Part shown: one piece after another, positions 52,486-60,962 of the stretch
How positions within the stretch are numbered: the stretch's first letter is position 1
Layout of the letters: each line of letters starts with the position of its first letter
Source: Streptomyces sp. WMMB303
GTDB taxonomy: Bacteria; Actinomycetota; Actinomycetes; Streptomycetales; Streptomycetaceae
Reading direction: 5' to 3'
NCBI RefSeq assembly: GCF_029351045.1
Contig: NZ_JARKIN010000001.1
Location: 2,504,001-2,568,000, forward strand
Length of the DNA: 64,000 nucleotides
Position numbers and translations under genes: made by a program
The notes under the pieces: model-generated
What the model saw: the letters and a program-made list of their open reading frames with translations, nothing else
What the model was told of the DNA's origin: nothing
The model's database searches: none

Positions 52486-55272
52486 TCAGCGCAGGAAGCC
52501 GTCCAGTACGTCAGCCGTGTAGCTGCCGTCGTGGTAGGTGCGGACGTACTCCGCGGACTCCCGCGCGGTGCGCCGGGCGAAGTCGCGGTCCTCCAGCAGC
52601 GACTCGAGGGCGCCGCGCAGGGTGGCGGGGGTGGCGTTGACGATCGGGGGACGGATGCCGACCGACCGGTGCAGCCGCTCGTCCAGGAAGGCGATGACGG
52701 GCCGGCCGGCGGCCATCCCCTCGCAGGCGAAGGTGCCGTAGGTGCCGACGGCGAACTGGTCGACGACCACGTCCGCGCCCTTGACCAGCTCCCGCACCTC
52801 GCTCCAGGGCGCCCCGGTCAGCATCCGGAACTCGATCAGGCCGCGCCGGTCCATCTCCTCCAGCACCGGCACCACCTTCTCGGTGCCCTTCGTCCACCGC
52901 TTGGAGGGCGCGTGCACCACCACGGGCCGGGAGCGCTCCATGGCGGGCCGCTCGCTCGCCCAGCTCCCGGTGTCGACCACCAGCGGCGCCCAGCGGGCCC
53001 CGGGCAGCTCCTCCAGCAGGTCGGGGGTGGTCACGAACTGGGGCAGTCCGCTCTGCGCCGCCGCCCGCCGGTTGCGGGCGCTCTTCCTCGTCAGAGCCTT
53101 GAGGACGGCCTCGTCGGCGGCGTGGAAGAGGGAGTGCTCGTAGCGGCTCATGTGCCGCTGGGGGTCGCGCACGTCGCTGCCGTGCGCCAGCAGCGCCACC
53201 TTGATCCCGGCGGCGGACAGCGAGGGCAGGTCGTCCTGGATGTGGCCGCCGTTGAGCCGGCCCAGCGCCGGGGTGAAGGAGTCGGCCAGGTAGTGCGTGT
53301 AGGAGCCCAGCACCCGGCGCGCCCGCTCCAGTTGGAAGCCCAGATCGCCGGTGCGCTCGCCGATCGCGTAGATGTCGGCCGGGTAGATGACGCTCTCGTC
53401 GTGGGTGTGCATCACGACCTCGGCCGACAGGTCCTGGCGGCGCTCGCACAGCGCCCGCGCGAATCCGGCGAGCTGACCGGCCGAGTTGGCGCAGCCCAGA
53501 CCGAGCCGCACCGGGGTGCCGCCCAGCGACCGCCACGCGGACGGCGCAGCCCCGGACTCCGCCTGCTCCGGGGCGGCGGCACGGGCCGGGTGGCCCAGTC
53601 CGGGCTGCTCGGCTGCGGACCACGGCACGCCGCGGGGCGCCAGGCGGGCCGCGGCGGCCGGTCCCGCGAGCTGTTCGTAGAGGTCCAGCAGTCCCGCCGA
53701 CTGCTGTTCCCAGGACAGCTCCCGCAGCAGCGGTTCGGTGATCCGCGCGGCCAGCGTGCTCCGCTTGGCGAGGCCGCGCTGCACGGCCGCCACGAAGGAA
53801 CGGACATCCTCGGTCACGAACACCTCGCCGACACCGGTGCGTTCGACGAAGTTGCGCAGCGTGCGCACCCCGCTGGTGACCATCGGCAGTCCGGCGTGCA
53901 GATACTCGGCCGCCTTGGTCGGCAGCGAGATCTCGCAGTTGGGCACGTGCCGGAAGCAGACCAGTCCGAGGTCGGCGGAGGAGAGGTAGTCGGGCACCTG
54001 CTCCTGCGGCACGTAGGGCACCACGTGCACCCGCTGCCGGACGCCCAGCTCCTCGGCGCGGGCCAGCAGCCCCTGGAGCGTGGCGTTCTCCTTGCCGGCA
54101 ACCAGCGCCAGATGGGCGTGCGGCAGCTCCGCCAGGCCCTCGACGGCGGTGTCCAGACCGCGCTCGGGGCCGATCCACCCGGCGTAGACGAGCAGCGGCA
54201 CGTCGGGGCTCAGCCCGCACACGTCCCGGACGCGGACGCACTCGCCCGCCGTGGCGCTGACGGTCTCGCGGACCGGCGCGTTGGCGACGACCAGCGGCTC
54301 GGCGGGCAGCGTGTACGCCTCGCGCAGGATGCCGGCCAGCTCCTCGGAGACGGTGACCACCGCGTCGGCCCGGCCGATGAACTCCTCCTCCACCCCCGGG
54401 AAGGCGCTCGCGCGCACCGCGTCGGGCCACTCGACGCCGCGGACGTACTCGTGCGCGTCGTACAGCCAGCGGGTGGGCACACCGCGGGCCCGCAGCCGGG
54501 CGGCGCTGCGCGCGCCCACGGCGATCATCAAATGGTCGTTGGCGTGGATGACATCCGGTTCCAGCTCCTCGACGACCGGGCCGAACGCCAGGTCGATGTC
54601 GAGCAGTTCGGGCCAGTCGATGCGCCAGTCACCGGTGGGCCGCGTCGCCCCCGCGACCTGCCGGCGCTCCCACCGGTAGGCGCGGCCCCGGCCCCGGTGC
54701 GCGTACCGGCGGGCCCGCACCCAGCCGCGGAGCGCCTCCCGGGCGAGCTGCCGGGCCAGTGCGGCGGCCCGCGGCTCCCGGGGTACCGGCCGCTCGCGTG
54801 CGGGGCCGCCGAGCCAGCCGACACGTGCCGTCTGCTCGCGCACCCAGGCCGCGTGCGCGGCCCGGGCCCGCACCCAGGCGGCGTCGTCGGGCAGCCCGAA
54901 CTGGGTGAGCCGGCTGCGCACTCCGGGGCGGCGGCGCTCGGCGGCGACCACGGCCCGCAGATGCGCCGAGACCGGCACCTTGATGACGCGGACCGGGCCG
55001 AGTACCGACTCCTCGCGCCGCCGGGAGGGGCTGCGTCCGACCAGCGTCACGTCCCAGCCCGCCCGGGCCGCGGCGATGGCGGTCTTCTGCACCCGCGAGT
55101 CCCCGGCGATGGTGTTGCCGACGACGACGGCCAGCCGCGGACGCCCCCGGGGACGCTCCTCGCCCTGCCGCGCCGCGCTCCCGGCCATCCGCCCGGCGGC
55201 CGCGCCGGGCGCCTCGGGGGCGTTGCTGCCGCGCGCCGTCCGGCGCCGGATGCTGCGGTGCGTGTGCCTCAT
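52486..55272 (-). CDS. Double glycosyltransferase (two GT-B modules)
   Basis: In this 928-residue protein the first module (~45-560) is a close relative of the neighbouring GT4 protein (LAVVVGNTIAGDSRVQKTA, VIHANDHLMIAVGAR, LYDAHEYVRG). The second (~610-928) is a separate GT-B-like region with LVVDTGSWASE, VVVHAPSKRWTKG and GTYGTFACEGMAAGRPVIAF near the donor site. Two linked activities would add two sugars in succession. The ATG overlaps the Gfo/Idh stop by 4 bp (55269-55272). Confidence 0.87.
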   Translation of the reverse strand: MRHTHRSIRRRTARGSNAPEAPGAAAGRMAGSAARQGEERPRGRPRLAVVVGNTIAGDSRVQKTAIAAARAGWDVTLVGRSPSRRREESVLGPVRVIKVPVSAHLRAVVAAERRRPGVRSRLTQFGLPDDAAWVRARAAHAAWVREQTARVGWLGGPARERPVPREPRAAALARQLAREALRGWVRARRYAHRGRGRAYRWERRQVAGATRPTGDWRIDWPELLDIDLAFGPVVEELEPDVIHANDHLMIAVGARSAARLRARGVPTRWLYDAHEYVRGVEWPDAVRASAFPGVEEEFIGRADAVVTVSEELAGILREAYTLPAEPLVVANAPVRETVSATAGECVRVRDVCGLSPDVPLLVYAGWIGPERGLDTAVEGLAELPHAHLALVAGKENATLQGLLARAEELGVRQRVHVVPYVPQEQVPDYLSSADLGLVCFRHVPNCEISLPTKAAEYLHAGLPMVTSGVRTLRNFVERTGVGEVFVTEDVRSFVAAVQRGLAKRSTLAARITEPLLRELSWEQQSAGLLDLYEQLAGPAAAARLAPRGVPWSAAEQPGLGHPARAAAPEQAESGAAPSAWRSLGGTPVRLGLGCANSAGQLAGFARALCERRQDLSAEVVMHTHDESVIYPADIYAIGERTGDLGFQLERARRVLGSYTHYLADSFTPALGRLNGGHIQDDLPSLSAAGIKVALLAHGSDVRDPQRHMSRYEHSLFHAADEAVLKALTRKSARNRRAAAQSGLPQFVTTPDLLEELPGARWAPLVVDTGSWASERPAMERSRPVVVHAPSKRWTKGTEKVVPVLEEMDRRGLIEFRMLTGAPWSEVRELVKGADVVVDQFAVGTYGTFACEGMAAGRPVIAFLDERLHRSVGIRPPIVNATPATLRGALESLLEDRDFARRTARESAEYVRTYHDGSYTADVLDGFLR

Positions 55273-56615
55273 GCCGTGTGCTCCGCGATGGTGGGGGCCG
55301 TCGGATCGTGGGAGGCGACCGCTTCGTGGGAGGCGACCGCTTCGTGGGGCGCCGGTCCGCCGGGGCCCGGCGCCGCGGCGGACGTGCCGACGGGAGAGGC
55401 CACCACGAGAGGCTCGAGCGGCTCGGCCGCGTCTCCCGCAGCCGGAGGCGCCGCGCCGCGTACCCGGCCCGCTTCGCGTGCCGACTCCAGCACGGCTGCC
55501 GACACCTCCACCGTCCGCAGCCCCTCGCGGGCCGTGACGATGCCGCTGCCCGCACCGGTGCCCTCGCGCACCGCGTCGCGGAACCGCTCGTGCTCGACGA
55601 GCAGCGGTTCGCGCTTGGGGAACGCGTACCGCACCGCGTCGCCCTCGGCGACCCCGCGGAAGGCGCGCAGGGCCTCCCACTCGGTGGCCACCGCGCCGTT
55701 GGCGTGGAAGGTCAGGTCGGCGGTGAGGGTGTCCGCGACGAAGCAGCCCCGCTCGCCCGTGACGGCGGTGAAGCGCTCCTTGAGCGGGCTGAGCCAGTTC
55801 ACCAGGTGGCTGACCATGGTGCCGCCGGTCAGCGAGCCGACGACGGCGACCATGTCCTCGTGCTCGCGGCCGCTCTTGGAGACGGTGCGGGCCGAGAGCG
55901 AGGCGTAGCCCTGCCCGGTGATCCAGCTCGTCAGGTCGATGTCGTGGGTGGCCAGGTCCTTGACCACGCCCACGTCGGCGATGCGGTGCGGGAAGGGCCC
56001 CTGCCGCCGGGTGACGACCTGGAAGAGGTCCCCCAGCTCTCCCGCCTCCAGCCGGGTGCGCAGTTGCTGGAGCGCGGGGTTGAACCGCTCCACGTGGCCC
56101 ACCCCGGCGACCAGACCACGCTCCTCGAAGGCGTGCACCAGCCGCCGCGCGGCCTGTGGCGTGTGCGCCAGCGGCTTCTCCAGCAGTGCGCACACGTCGT
56201 GCGCGGCGAGTTGCAGGCCGACTTCCTCGTGCAGCGCGGTCGGACAGGCGACGACCGCGTAGTCGACGCCGAGCGCCAGCAGGTCGGCCACCTCGTGCAG
56301 CACCGGCACGCCGGGCGGCAGGGGTCCGGCGTGCGGGGCTCCGGCCGGGTCGACGACGCCGACGAACTCCACGCCGTCCAGCGAGGAGAGGATCCGCGCG
56401 TGGTTGCGGCCCATCACCCCCAGTCCGACGAGTCCGGCGCGCAGCCGCCGCCCCGAGCCGTGCCCCGCGTGCTGCTCCTCGGTCGCGGCGGCCTCGGCGG
56501 TCCCGAGGCCGGACCCCGCGCGGGGCGCGCGGGCGGTCCTGGGCTCGTTGGCCGCGGGGGCCACCGGGGCGGCGGACACGGCCGGCGGCGCAGAGGCCGC
56601 CCTCGCCGCCGTCAC
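55269..56615 (-). CDS. Gfo/Idh/MocA dehydrogenase (WbpB/WlbA-type UDP-GlcNAcA 3-dehydrogenase)
   Basis: In this 448-residue protein the NAD fold is AGLVGLGVMGRNHA, the conserved EKP is in CALLEKPLAHT, and GVVKDLATHDIDLTSW is the substrate-side helix with the typical D-x-x-x-H-D-I-D. In the WbpB/WlbA pathway this enzyme makes the 3-keto group on UDP-GlcNAcA. A ~55-residue Ala-rich N-terminal and ~60-residue C-terminal extension (EAVASHEAVASH repeat) are unusual. The GTG overlaps the aminotransferase stop by 4 bp (56612-56615), which fits that pathway. Confidence 0.88.
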   Translation of the reverse strand: MTAARAASAPPAVSAAPVAPAANEPRTARAPRAGSGLGTAEAAATEEQHAGHGSGRRLRAGLVGLGVMGRNHARILSSLDGVEFVGVVDPAGAPHAGPLPPGVPVLHEVADLLALGVDYAVVACPTALHEEVGLQLAAHDVCALLEKPLAHTPQAARRLVHAFEERGLVAGVGHVERFNPALQQLRTRLEAGELGDLFQVVTRRQGPFPHRIADVGVVKDLATHDIDLTSWITGQGYASLSARTVSKSGREHEDMVAVVGSLTGGTMVSHLVNWLSPLKERFTAVTGERGCFVADTLTADLTFHANGAVATEWEALRAFRGVAEGDAVRYAFPKREPLLVEHERFRDAVREGTGAGSGIVTAREGLRTVEVSAAVLESAREAGRVRGAAPPAAGDAAEPLEPLVVASPVGTSAAAPGPGGPAPHEAVASHEAVASHDPTAPTIAEHTA

Positions 56616-57751
56616 TTCGTCACCCCGGCCCGGCTCGCCGCGCTGTTCGCCGCGGCCACGATCCGGTCCAGGTCCTCGGGTGTGAGTGCGGGGTGCACGG
56701 GCAAGGAGAGCACCTCCGCCGCGGCCTGGTCGGTGACCGGGAGGTCGGCGCCCAGGTGTGCGTAGGGCTTCAGCCGGTGGATGGGGGTCGGATAGTAGAC
56801 GGCGCACCCCACGCCGGCGGCCTGCAACTCGCGCTGGACCGCGTCCCGCACGGAGGAGCCGCCCGGTACCCGGACCGTGTACTGGTGGAAGACGTGCCGG
56901 GCGCCGTCGGCGACCTGCGGGGTGACCAGCCCGCCGGTCAGGCCCGCGTCGAGCGCCTTGGCGTTGGTGCGGCGCTGCTCCGTCCACTCCGGCAGCCGTT
57001 CGAGCTGCACCCGGCCGATGGCCGCGGCCACGTCGGTCATCCGCATGTTGGCGCCGACGATCTCGTTCTCGTACCGCTGCTCCATGCCCTGGTTGCGCAG
57101 CAGCCGCAGGGTGCGGGCCCGCTCCGCGTCCGGGACGACGACCATGCCGCCCTCCAGGGCGTGCATGTTCTTCGTCGGATAGAAGCTGAAGCAGGCCGCG
57201 TCCCCGAAGGCGCCCACCGGCCGCCCGTGCAGTGCCGCCGCGTGCGCCTGGCAGGCGTCCTCGACGACGGCCAGGCCGTGCCGCTGCGCGAGCTGGGTGA
57301 GGCGGCCCATGGGCGCCGGGTGGCCGTACAGATGCACCGGCAGCAGTGCGGCGGTACGCGGACCGACGGCGTCGGCGGCGGCGTCCGGGTCCAGGCAGAA
57401 GGTCTCCGGGTCGATCTCCGCGAAGACGGGTTCGGCACCGGCGAGCCGCACCGCGTTCGCCGTGGCGGCGAACGAGAACGAGGGGACGACGACCTCGTCG
57501 CCCTGCCCGATGCCGAGCGCGAGCAGCGCCAGGTGCAGCGCGGAGGTGCCCGAGTTCACGGCGACGCACGGGCGGCCCTCGACCAGTGCGCCGAACTCTT
57601 CTTCGAAGGCCGCCACTTCGGGGCCCTGGACCACGCGGCCGTCGCGCAGGACCCGTACGGCGGCGGCGACCTCGTCGTCCCCGAGCACGGGTTTGGCGGC
57701 CGGAATCGTGGGCTTGGCAGCCGGAATCATGTCTTTTCGCAGCCCTTGCAT
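56612..57751 (-). CDS. DegT/DnrJ/EryC1/StrS sugar aminotransferase (WbpE/WlbC-type)
   Basis: The 379-residue PLP enzyme has VNSGTSALHLALLAL, VVEDACQAHAA and the Schiff-base Lys in ACFSFYPTKNMHAL. It transfers an amino group to a keto-sugar, here likely C3 of UDP-3-keto-GlcNAcA. The ATG at 57751 follows GGAGGG. The first codons contain a duplicated IPAAKP (MIPAAKPTIPAAKP). It is the promoter-proximal gene of the long minus-strand operon that ends at 48265. Confidence 0.9.
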   Translation of the reverse strand: MQGLRKDMIPAAKPTIPAAKPVLGDDEVAAAVRVLRDGRVVQGPEVAAFEEEFGALVEGRPCVAVNSGTSALHLALLALGIGQGDEVVVPSFSFAATANAVRLAGAEPVFAEIDPETFCLDPDAAADAVGPRTAALLPVHLYGHPAPMGRLTQLAQRHGLAVVEDACQAHAAALHGRPVGAFGDAACFSFYPTKNMHALEGGMVVVPDAERARTLRLLRNQGMEQRYENEIVGANMRMTDVAAAIGRVQLERLPEWTEQRRTNAKALDAGLTGGLVTPQVADGARHVFHQYTVRVPGGSSVRDAVQRELQAAGVGCAVYYPTPIHRLKPYAHLGADLPVTDQAAAEVLSLPVHPALTPEDLDRIVAAANSAASRAGVTK

Positions 57752-57820
57752 GCGGATGTGCCCTCCGGTTCCCCCGGCAGATTCGCCCTATGTGGACCCG
57801 CATCCGGCCCTCCTCTTGCA

Positions 57821-57838
57821 TGATTTGCGTACAAATCA
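57821..57838. promoter_or_regulatory. AT-rich inverted repeat TGATTTGCGTACAAATCA
   Basis: Two perfect 7-base arms flank CGTA, 70 bp upstream of the aminotransferase ATG. In this GC-rich region an AT-rich palindrome stands out and suggests an operator for the glycopolymer operon. Confidence 0.5.
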
Positions 57839-57926
57839 CCCGGATCGCCTACACCGGCACCCCGGACGAGGGCGCACCGGCGCCCTCCGCGCGCGCTCCG
57901 TCACCGAACGGTCGGCCCGGCCCCCC

Positions 57927-58709
57927 TCACGAGCGGCCCCGCGCCCCGGCCCCGTGCTCCACGGGCCGCACCTCGCGGAGCCCGGGGCCGCCCCCGGCCG
58001 CGCCGGCGGCACCCTCCTCGGGCTGCTCCCGGTACCGCTCACCCGTCCTGGGGCACTCCCACTCACCCGGCCGCTCCGGCACCGGACGCAGCCGCACCCC
58101 GGAGCGGCCCACCCAGCCGACGCGGCGCGCCGGAACCCCCGCGACGAGGCCGAAATCGGGAACGTCGGCCGTCACCACGGCCCCCGCCGCCACCATGGCC
58201 CAGCGGCCGATCCGTACCGGCGCCACACACACGGCGCGCGCACCGAGCGAGGCGCCGTCCTCGACCGTCACCCCCACCGCCTCCCAGTCCCCCGCCCGCT
58301 TGAGCGTGCCGTCCGGCTCCACCGCACGCGGGGCGCGGTCGTTGGTGAGGACCACGGCCGGTCCGACGAAGACACCGTCGCCCAGCACGGCCGGCTCGTA
58401 CACCAGGGCGTGGTTCTGCAGCTTGCAGCGGTCGCCGATCCGGACCCCGGCACCGACGTAGGCGCCCCGCCCGACCACGCACTCCGCGCCGACCTCCGCG
58501 TCCTCGCGCACCTGCGCGAGCTCCCACACGGTGCTGCCGTCCCCGACGGCGGCCCGCTCGGAGACCTGCGCGCCCGGCATCGCACGGAAGCCCCCCGCCC
58601 GCGTGTGATGCGGCGGCCGGAAGGACGAGGCCGGCCGGTCGGCAGCGGCCGGATTCGGAGTCACCGGGTTCGGGGAGACCGGGTCGGGGGTGGGATCGGC
58701 GATGGGCAT
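57927..58709 (-). CDS. Hexapeptide-repeat N-acetyltransferase (WbpD/WlbB-type)
   Basis: In this 260-residue protein residues ~50-190 form a left-handed beta-helix (GDGSTVWELAQVREDAEVGA, IGDRCKLQNHALVYEPAVLG, GVFVGPAVVLTND), the pattern of WbpD and other sugar 3-N-acetyltransferases. It would acetylate the 3-amino group of the UDP-sugar made by the aminotransferase next door. The N-terminus has a PDPVSPNPVTPNP repeat that is probably unstructured. The ATG at 58709 is preferred; an internal ATG near MPGAQVSERA is closer to the usual family start. Confidence 0.88.
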   Translation of the reverse strand: MPIADPTPDPVSPNPVTPNPAAADRPASSFRPPHHTRAGGFRAMPGAQVSERAAVGDGSTVWELAQVREDAEVGAECVVGRGAYVGAGVRIGDRCKLQNHALVYEPAVLGDGVFVGPAVVLTNDRAPRAVEPDGTLKRAGDWEAVGVTVEDGASLGARAVCVAPVRIGRWAMVAAGAVVTADVPDFGLVAGVPARRVGWVGRSGVRLRPVPERPGEWECPRTGERYREQPEEGAAGAAGGGPGLREVRPVEHGAGARGRS

Positions 58710-59014
58710 GGCGGCTCGCTCTCTGTGCGGGACGGTACGGGGACGGAACGACACGGCGGACGCGGCAAAAGCGTCGGGGCCGGCGGTCCGGGACCGCTTC
58801 GGCGGGGCCGGGCCGCTCCAGATCCGGTCCGGCCCGGCGAACCGGCCCGAGGCCGAATATGGCCGCGGCACAGGGCATGTCCGACGACCGGCGCGCGCGG
58901 CGCACCAGGAGTCCGCCCGCTTCCCCGCGGCACCCCTCCGCCGACCGGGTGAGCGGCGCCCCGGCGGCGCGCCGCAGGCACGGGGCCCGGCGGGCCCGGG
59001 GAGAGGCTGGCGGT
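58710..59014. other. Divergent promoter region, acetyltransferase / AftB-like gene
   Basis: No gene is supported. The region contains a 13-base dyad CGGTCCGGGACCG (6-base arms) and the AT-richer GAATAT near 58855. Either may belong to the two divergent promoters. Confidence 0.35.
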
Positions 59015-60925
59015 ATGTCGCGCTCGGATGAGATCCCCGTCCCCCAACCGGCGCAGAGACCTCGGGCCTTCGGCCTGCCCGGCACACTGGTCCAGCGCTG
59101 GAACGCGCTCGCCGTCCTCGCCTGCGGCGCGACCGTCCTCGTCCTGGGGTACCGGCACCGCTGGACCAACGACGACGCGCTGATCTACACCCGCACCGTG
59201 CGGCAGATCCTGGCGGGCAACGGCCCGGTCTTCAACGTCGGCGAGCGCGCCGAGACCTCGACCGGCACGCTCTGGCAGTGGCTGCTCGCCGCCGGGAGCA
59301 CCGTCCCCGGAGTGGACGACCCGCTGCGGCTCGCGGTCGCCCTGGGACTGCTGTGCACCGTGGCGGGCTTCCTGCTGGCACTGGACGGCACCCGCCGGAT
59401 GATCCGCCTGCACCGGCCCGCAGGCGCGCTGCTGCCCGTCGGCGTACTGGTGCTGCTCCCGCTCTGCGCGACCTGGGACTACGCGACCTCCGGGCTGGAG
59501 AGCGGGCTGACCTTCGGCTATCTGGGCGGCTGCTGGTGGCTGCTGGTCCGGGCGCGCTCGGAACCGGATCCGGAACAGGGCGGGGACCGGGAGGCGCCGG
59601 CGCCCCGCGGGCTGCGGCAGGCGCTCACGGCACCCGGACGGGCGCTGCCCGCCACCGCGTTCGTGTTCGGCCTGGGCCCGCTGGTGCGGCCGGATCTCGT
59701 GCTGGTCGGCACGGTGTTCCTGGTCGCACTGTGGGTGGTGCGGCGCCCCCGGCCGCGCACCGCGCTCGCCTGGGCGGGCGTGGCGGTCGCGCTGCCGGGC
59801 GGCTACGAACTCTTCCGCGCCGGGTACTACGGCGTACTCGTCCCGCTCCCCGCCATCGCCAAGGAGGCCTCCGGCAGCCAGTGGGGCTACGGCTGGTACT
59901 ACCTGCGCAACACCCTGGACCCGTATCTGCTGTGGGTGCCCCTCGGCTTCCTCGCCGCGTACGGAGTGCTCCACCTCGTCCGTACCCGACACGGAAGCCG
60001 AATCCGAAGCGGCAGCAGCAGAGACAGGACCGGGAGCGCTGACGCGAGCGGCGGCAACGGCAGCGCGCCGGGCGCGCCACGCGGGGCCGACGCCGCGCTG
60101 GTGGTGGCGCCCGTCGTGGCCGGGCTGCTCTCGGCGCTCTTCGTGGTGAAGGTCGGCGGCGACTTCATGCACGGCCGGATGGTGCTGCCCGCCCTCTTCC
60201 TGCTGCTGCTGCCCGTCCTCCTGCTGCCGTTCGGTCGTGCGGCGGCCATGCTGACGGCGGCGGTGGCGGGCTGGGGCCTGGTCTGCCTCGTCGCGCTCCG
60301 CCCGCCGCTGGGCAGCCTGGAGGACGAGCGGATCGTCTTCGACTCGCACAGCGTCTACCAGCGGGCGTTGGGCGCGCACCATCCGGTGAGCCAGTACGAC
60401 CACACCGCGGCACCGCGGGACTTCACCCTGGTGGCGCAGCAGGCCGTGCGCGAGGGCGGGCACACGCTGGTGCTGCGGCTGCCCCGCGACGCCGGGTTCC
60501 CGCTGGTGCCGCTGGCACCCGGGGTGCGGGCCCCGGTCGCGGGCGCGGAGGCGCGGCTGGGGCTGGCCGGGGCCGTCCTCCCGCTGGACGGCCGGGTCGT
60601 GGACATCCTCGGCCTGGGCAATCCGCTGGGCGCCCACACCGAACCCGTCTCGCACCGCAAGGCGGGGCACGAGAAGCCGCTGAACCGCGCCTGGGTCCTC
60701 GCCGACCTGACCGCGCCGGGCGCACCGGTGCCCCGGGGCGTCGACCCGCGCCGGGTGCGGGCCGCCCGGCACGCGCTGACCTGCGGCCCGCTGCCCGACC
60801 TCCTCGACTCGACCCGGGCACCGCTGACCCCGGACCGCTTCTGGAGCAACCTGCGGGGCTCCTGGTCCCGCACCACCCTGCGCATCCCGCCGGACCCGCT
60901 GGTGGCCGAACGCCGGCTGTGCTGA
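59015..60925 (+). CDS. GT-C membrane glycosyltransferase, AftB-like (arabinofuranosyltransferase candidate)
   Basis: The 636-residue protein has about 10-11 helices and a soluble C-terminal part. The first external loop reads TNDDALIYTRTVRQILAG, then GPVFNVGERAETSTGTLW. This fits mycobacterial AftB (Rv3805c), with the catalytic DD pair and the 'vfN.GERvE' block. AftB uses decaprenyl-phospho-arabinose to cap arabinan. The presence of the arabinose-donor genes 16-20 kb away supports a donor of that type. The acceptor would be a wall polymer. The ATG at 59015 follows GGAGAGG. Confidence 0.75.
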   Translation: MSRSDEIPVPQPAQRPRAFGLPGTLVQRWNALAVLACGATVLVLGYRHRWTNDDALIYTRTVRQILAGNGPVFNVGERAETSTGTLWQWLLAAGSTVPGVDDPLRLAVALGLLCTVAGFLLALDGTRRMIRLHRPAGALLPVGVLVLLPLCATWDYATSGLESGLTFGYLGGCWWLLVRARSEPDPEQGGDREAPAPRGLRQALTAPGRALPATAFVFGLGPLVRPDLVLVGTVFLVALWVVRRPRPRTALAWAGVAVALPGGYELFRAGYYGVLVPLPAIAKEASGSQWGYGWYYLRNTLDPYLLWVPLGFLAAYGVLHLVRTRHGSRIRSGSSRDRTGSADASGGNGSAPGAPRGADAALVVAPVVAGLLSALFVVKVGGDFMHGRMVLPALFLLLLPVLLLPFGRAAAMLTAAVAGWGLVCLVALRPPLGSLEDERIVFDSHSVYQRALGAHHPVSQYDHTAAPRDFTLVAQQAVREGGHTLVLRLPRDAGFPLVPLAPGVRAPVAGAEARLGLAGAVLPLDGRVVDILGLGNPLGAHTEPVSHRKAGHEKPLNRAWVLADLTAPGAPVPRGVDPRRVRAARHALTCGPLPDLLDSTRAPLTPDRFWSNLRGSWSRTTLRIPPDPLVAERRLC

Positions 60926-60962
60926 GCGCGCCGAGCCCGCCGAGCCCGGTCGCGGCAAAGGG

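Noticed and set aside
57800..57816. Strong ribosome site GAGGAGG followed by an ATG at 57803 (minus strand)
   Set aside because: It opens the frame of the later Gfo/Idh gene, out of phase with the aminotransferase, and the residues have no family likeness. The aminotransferase start at 57751 has its own GGAGGG.
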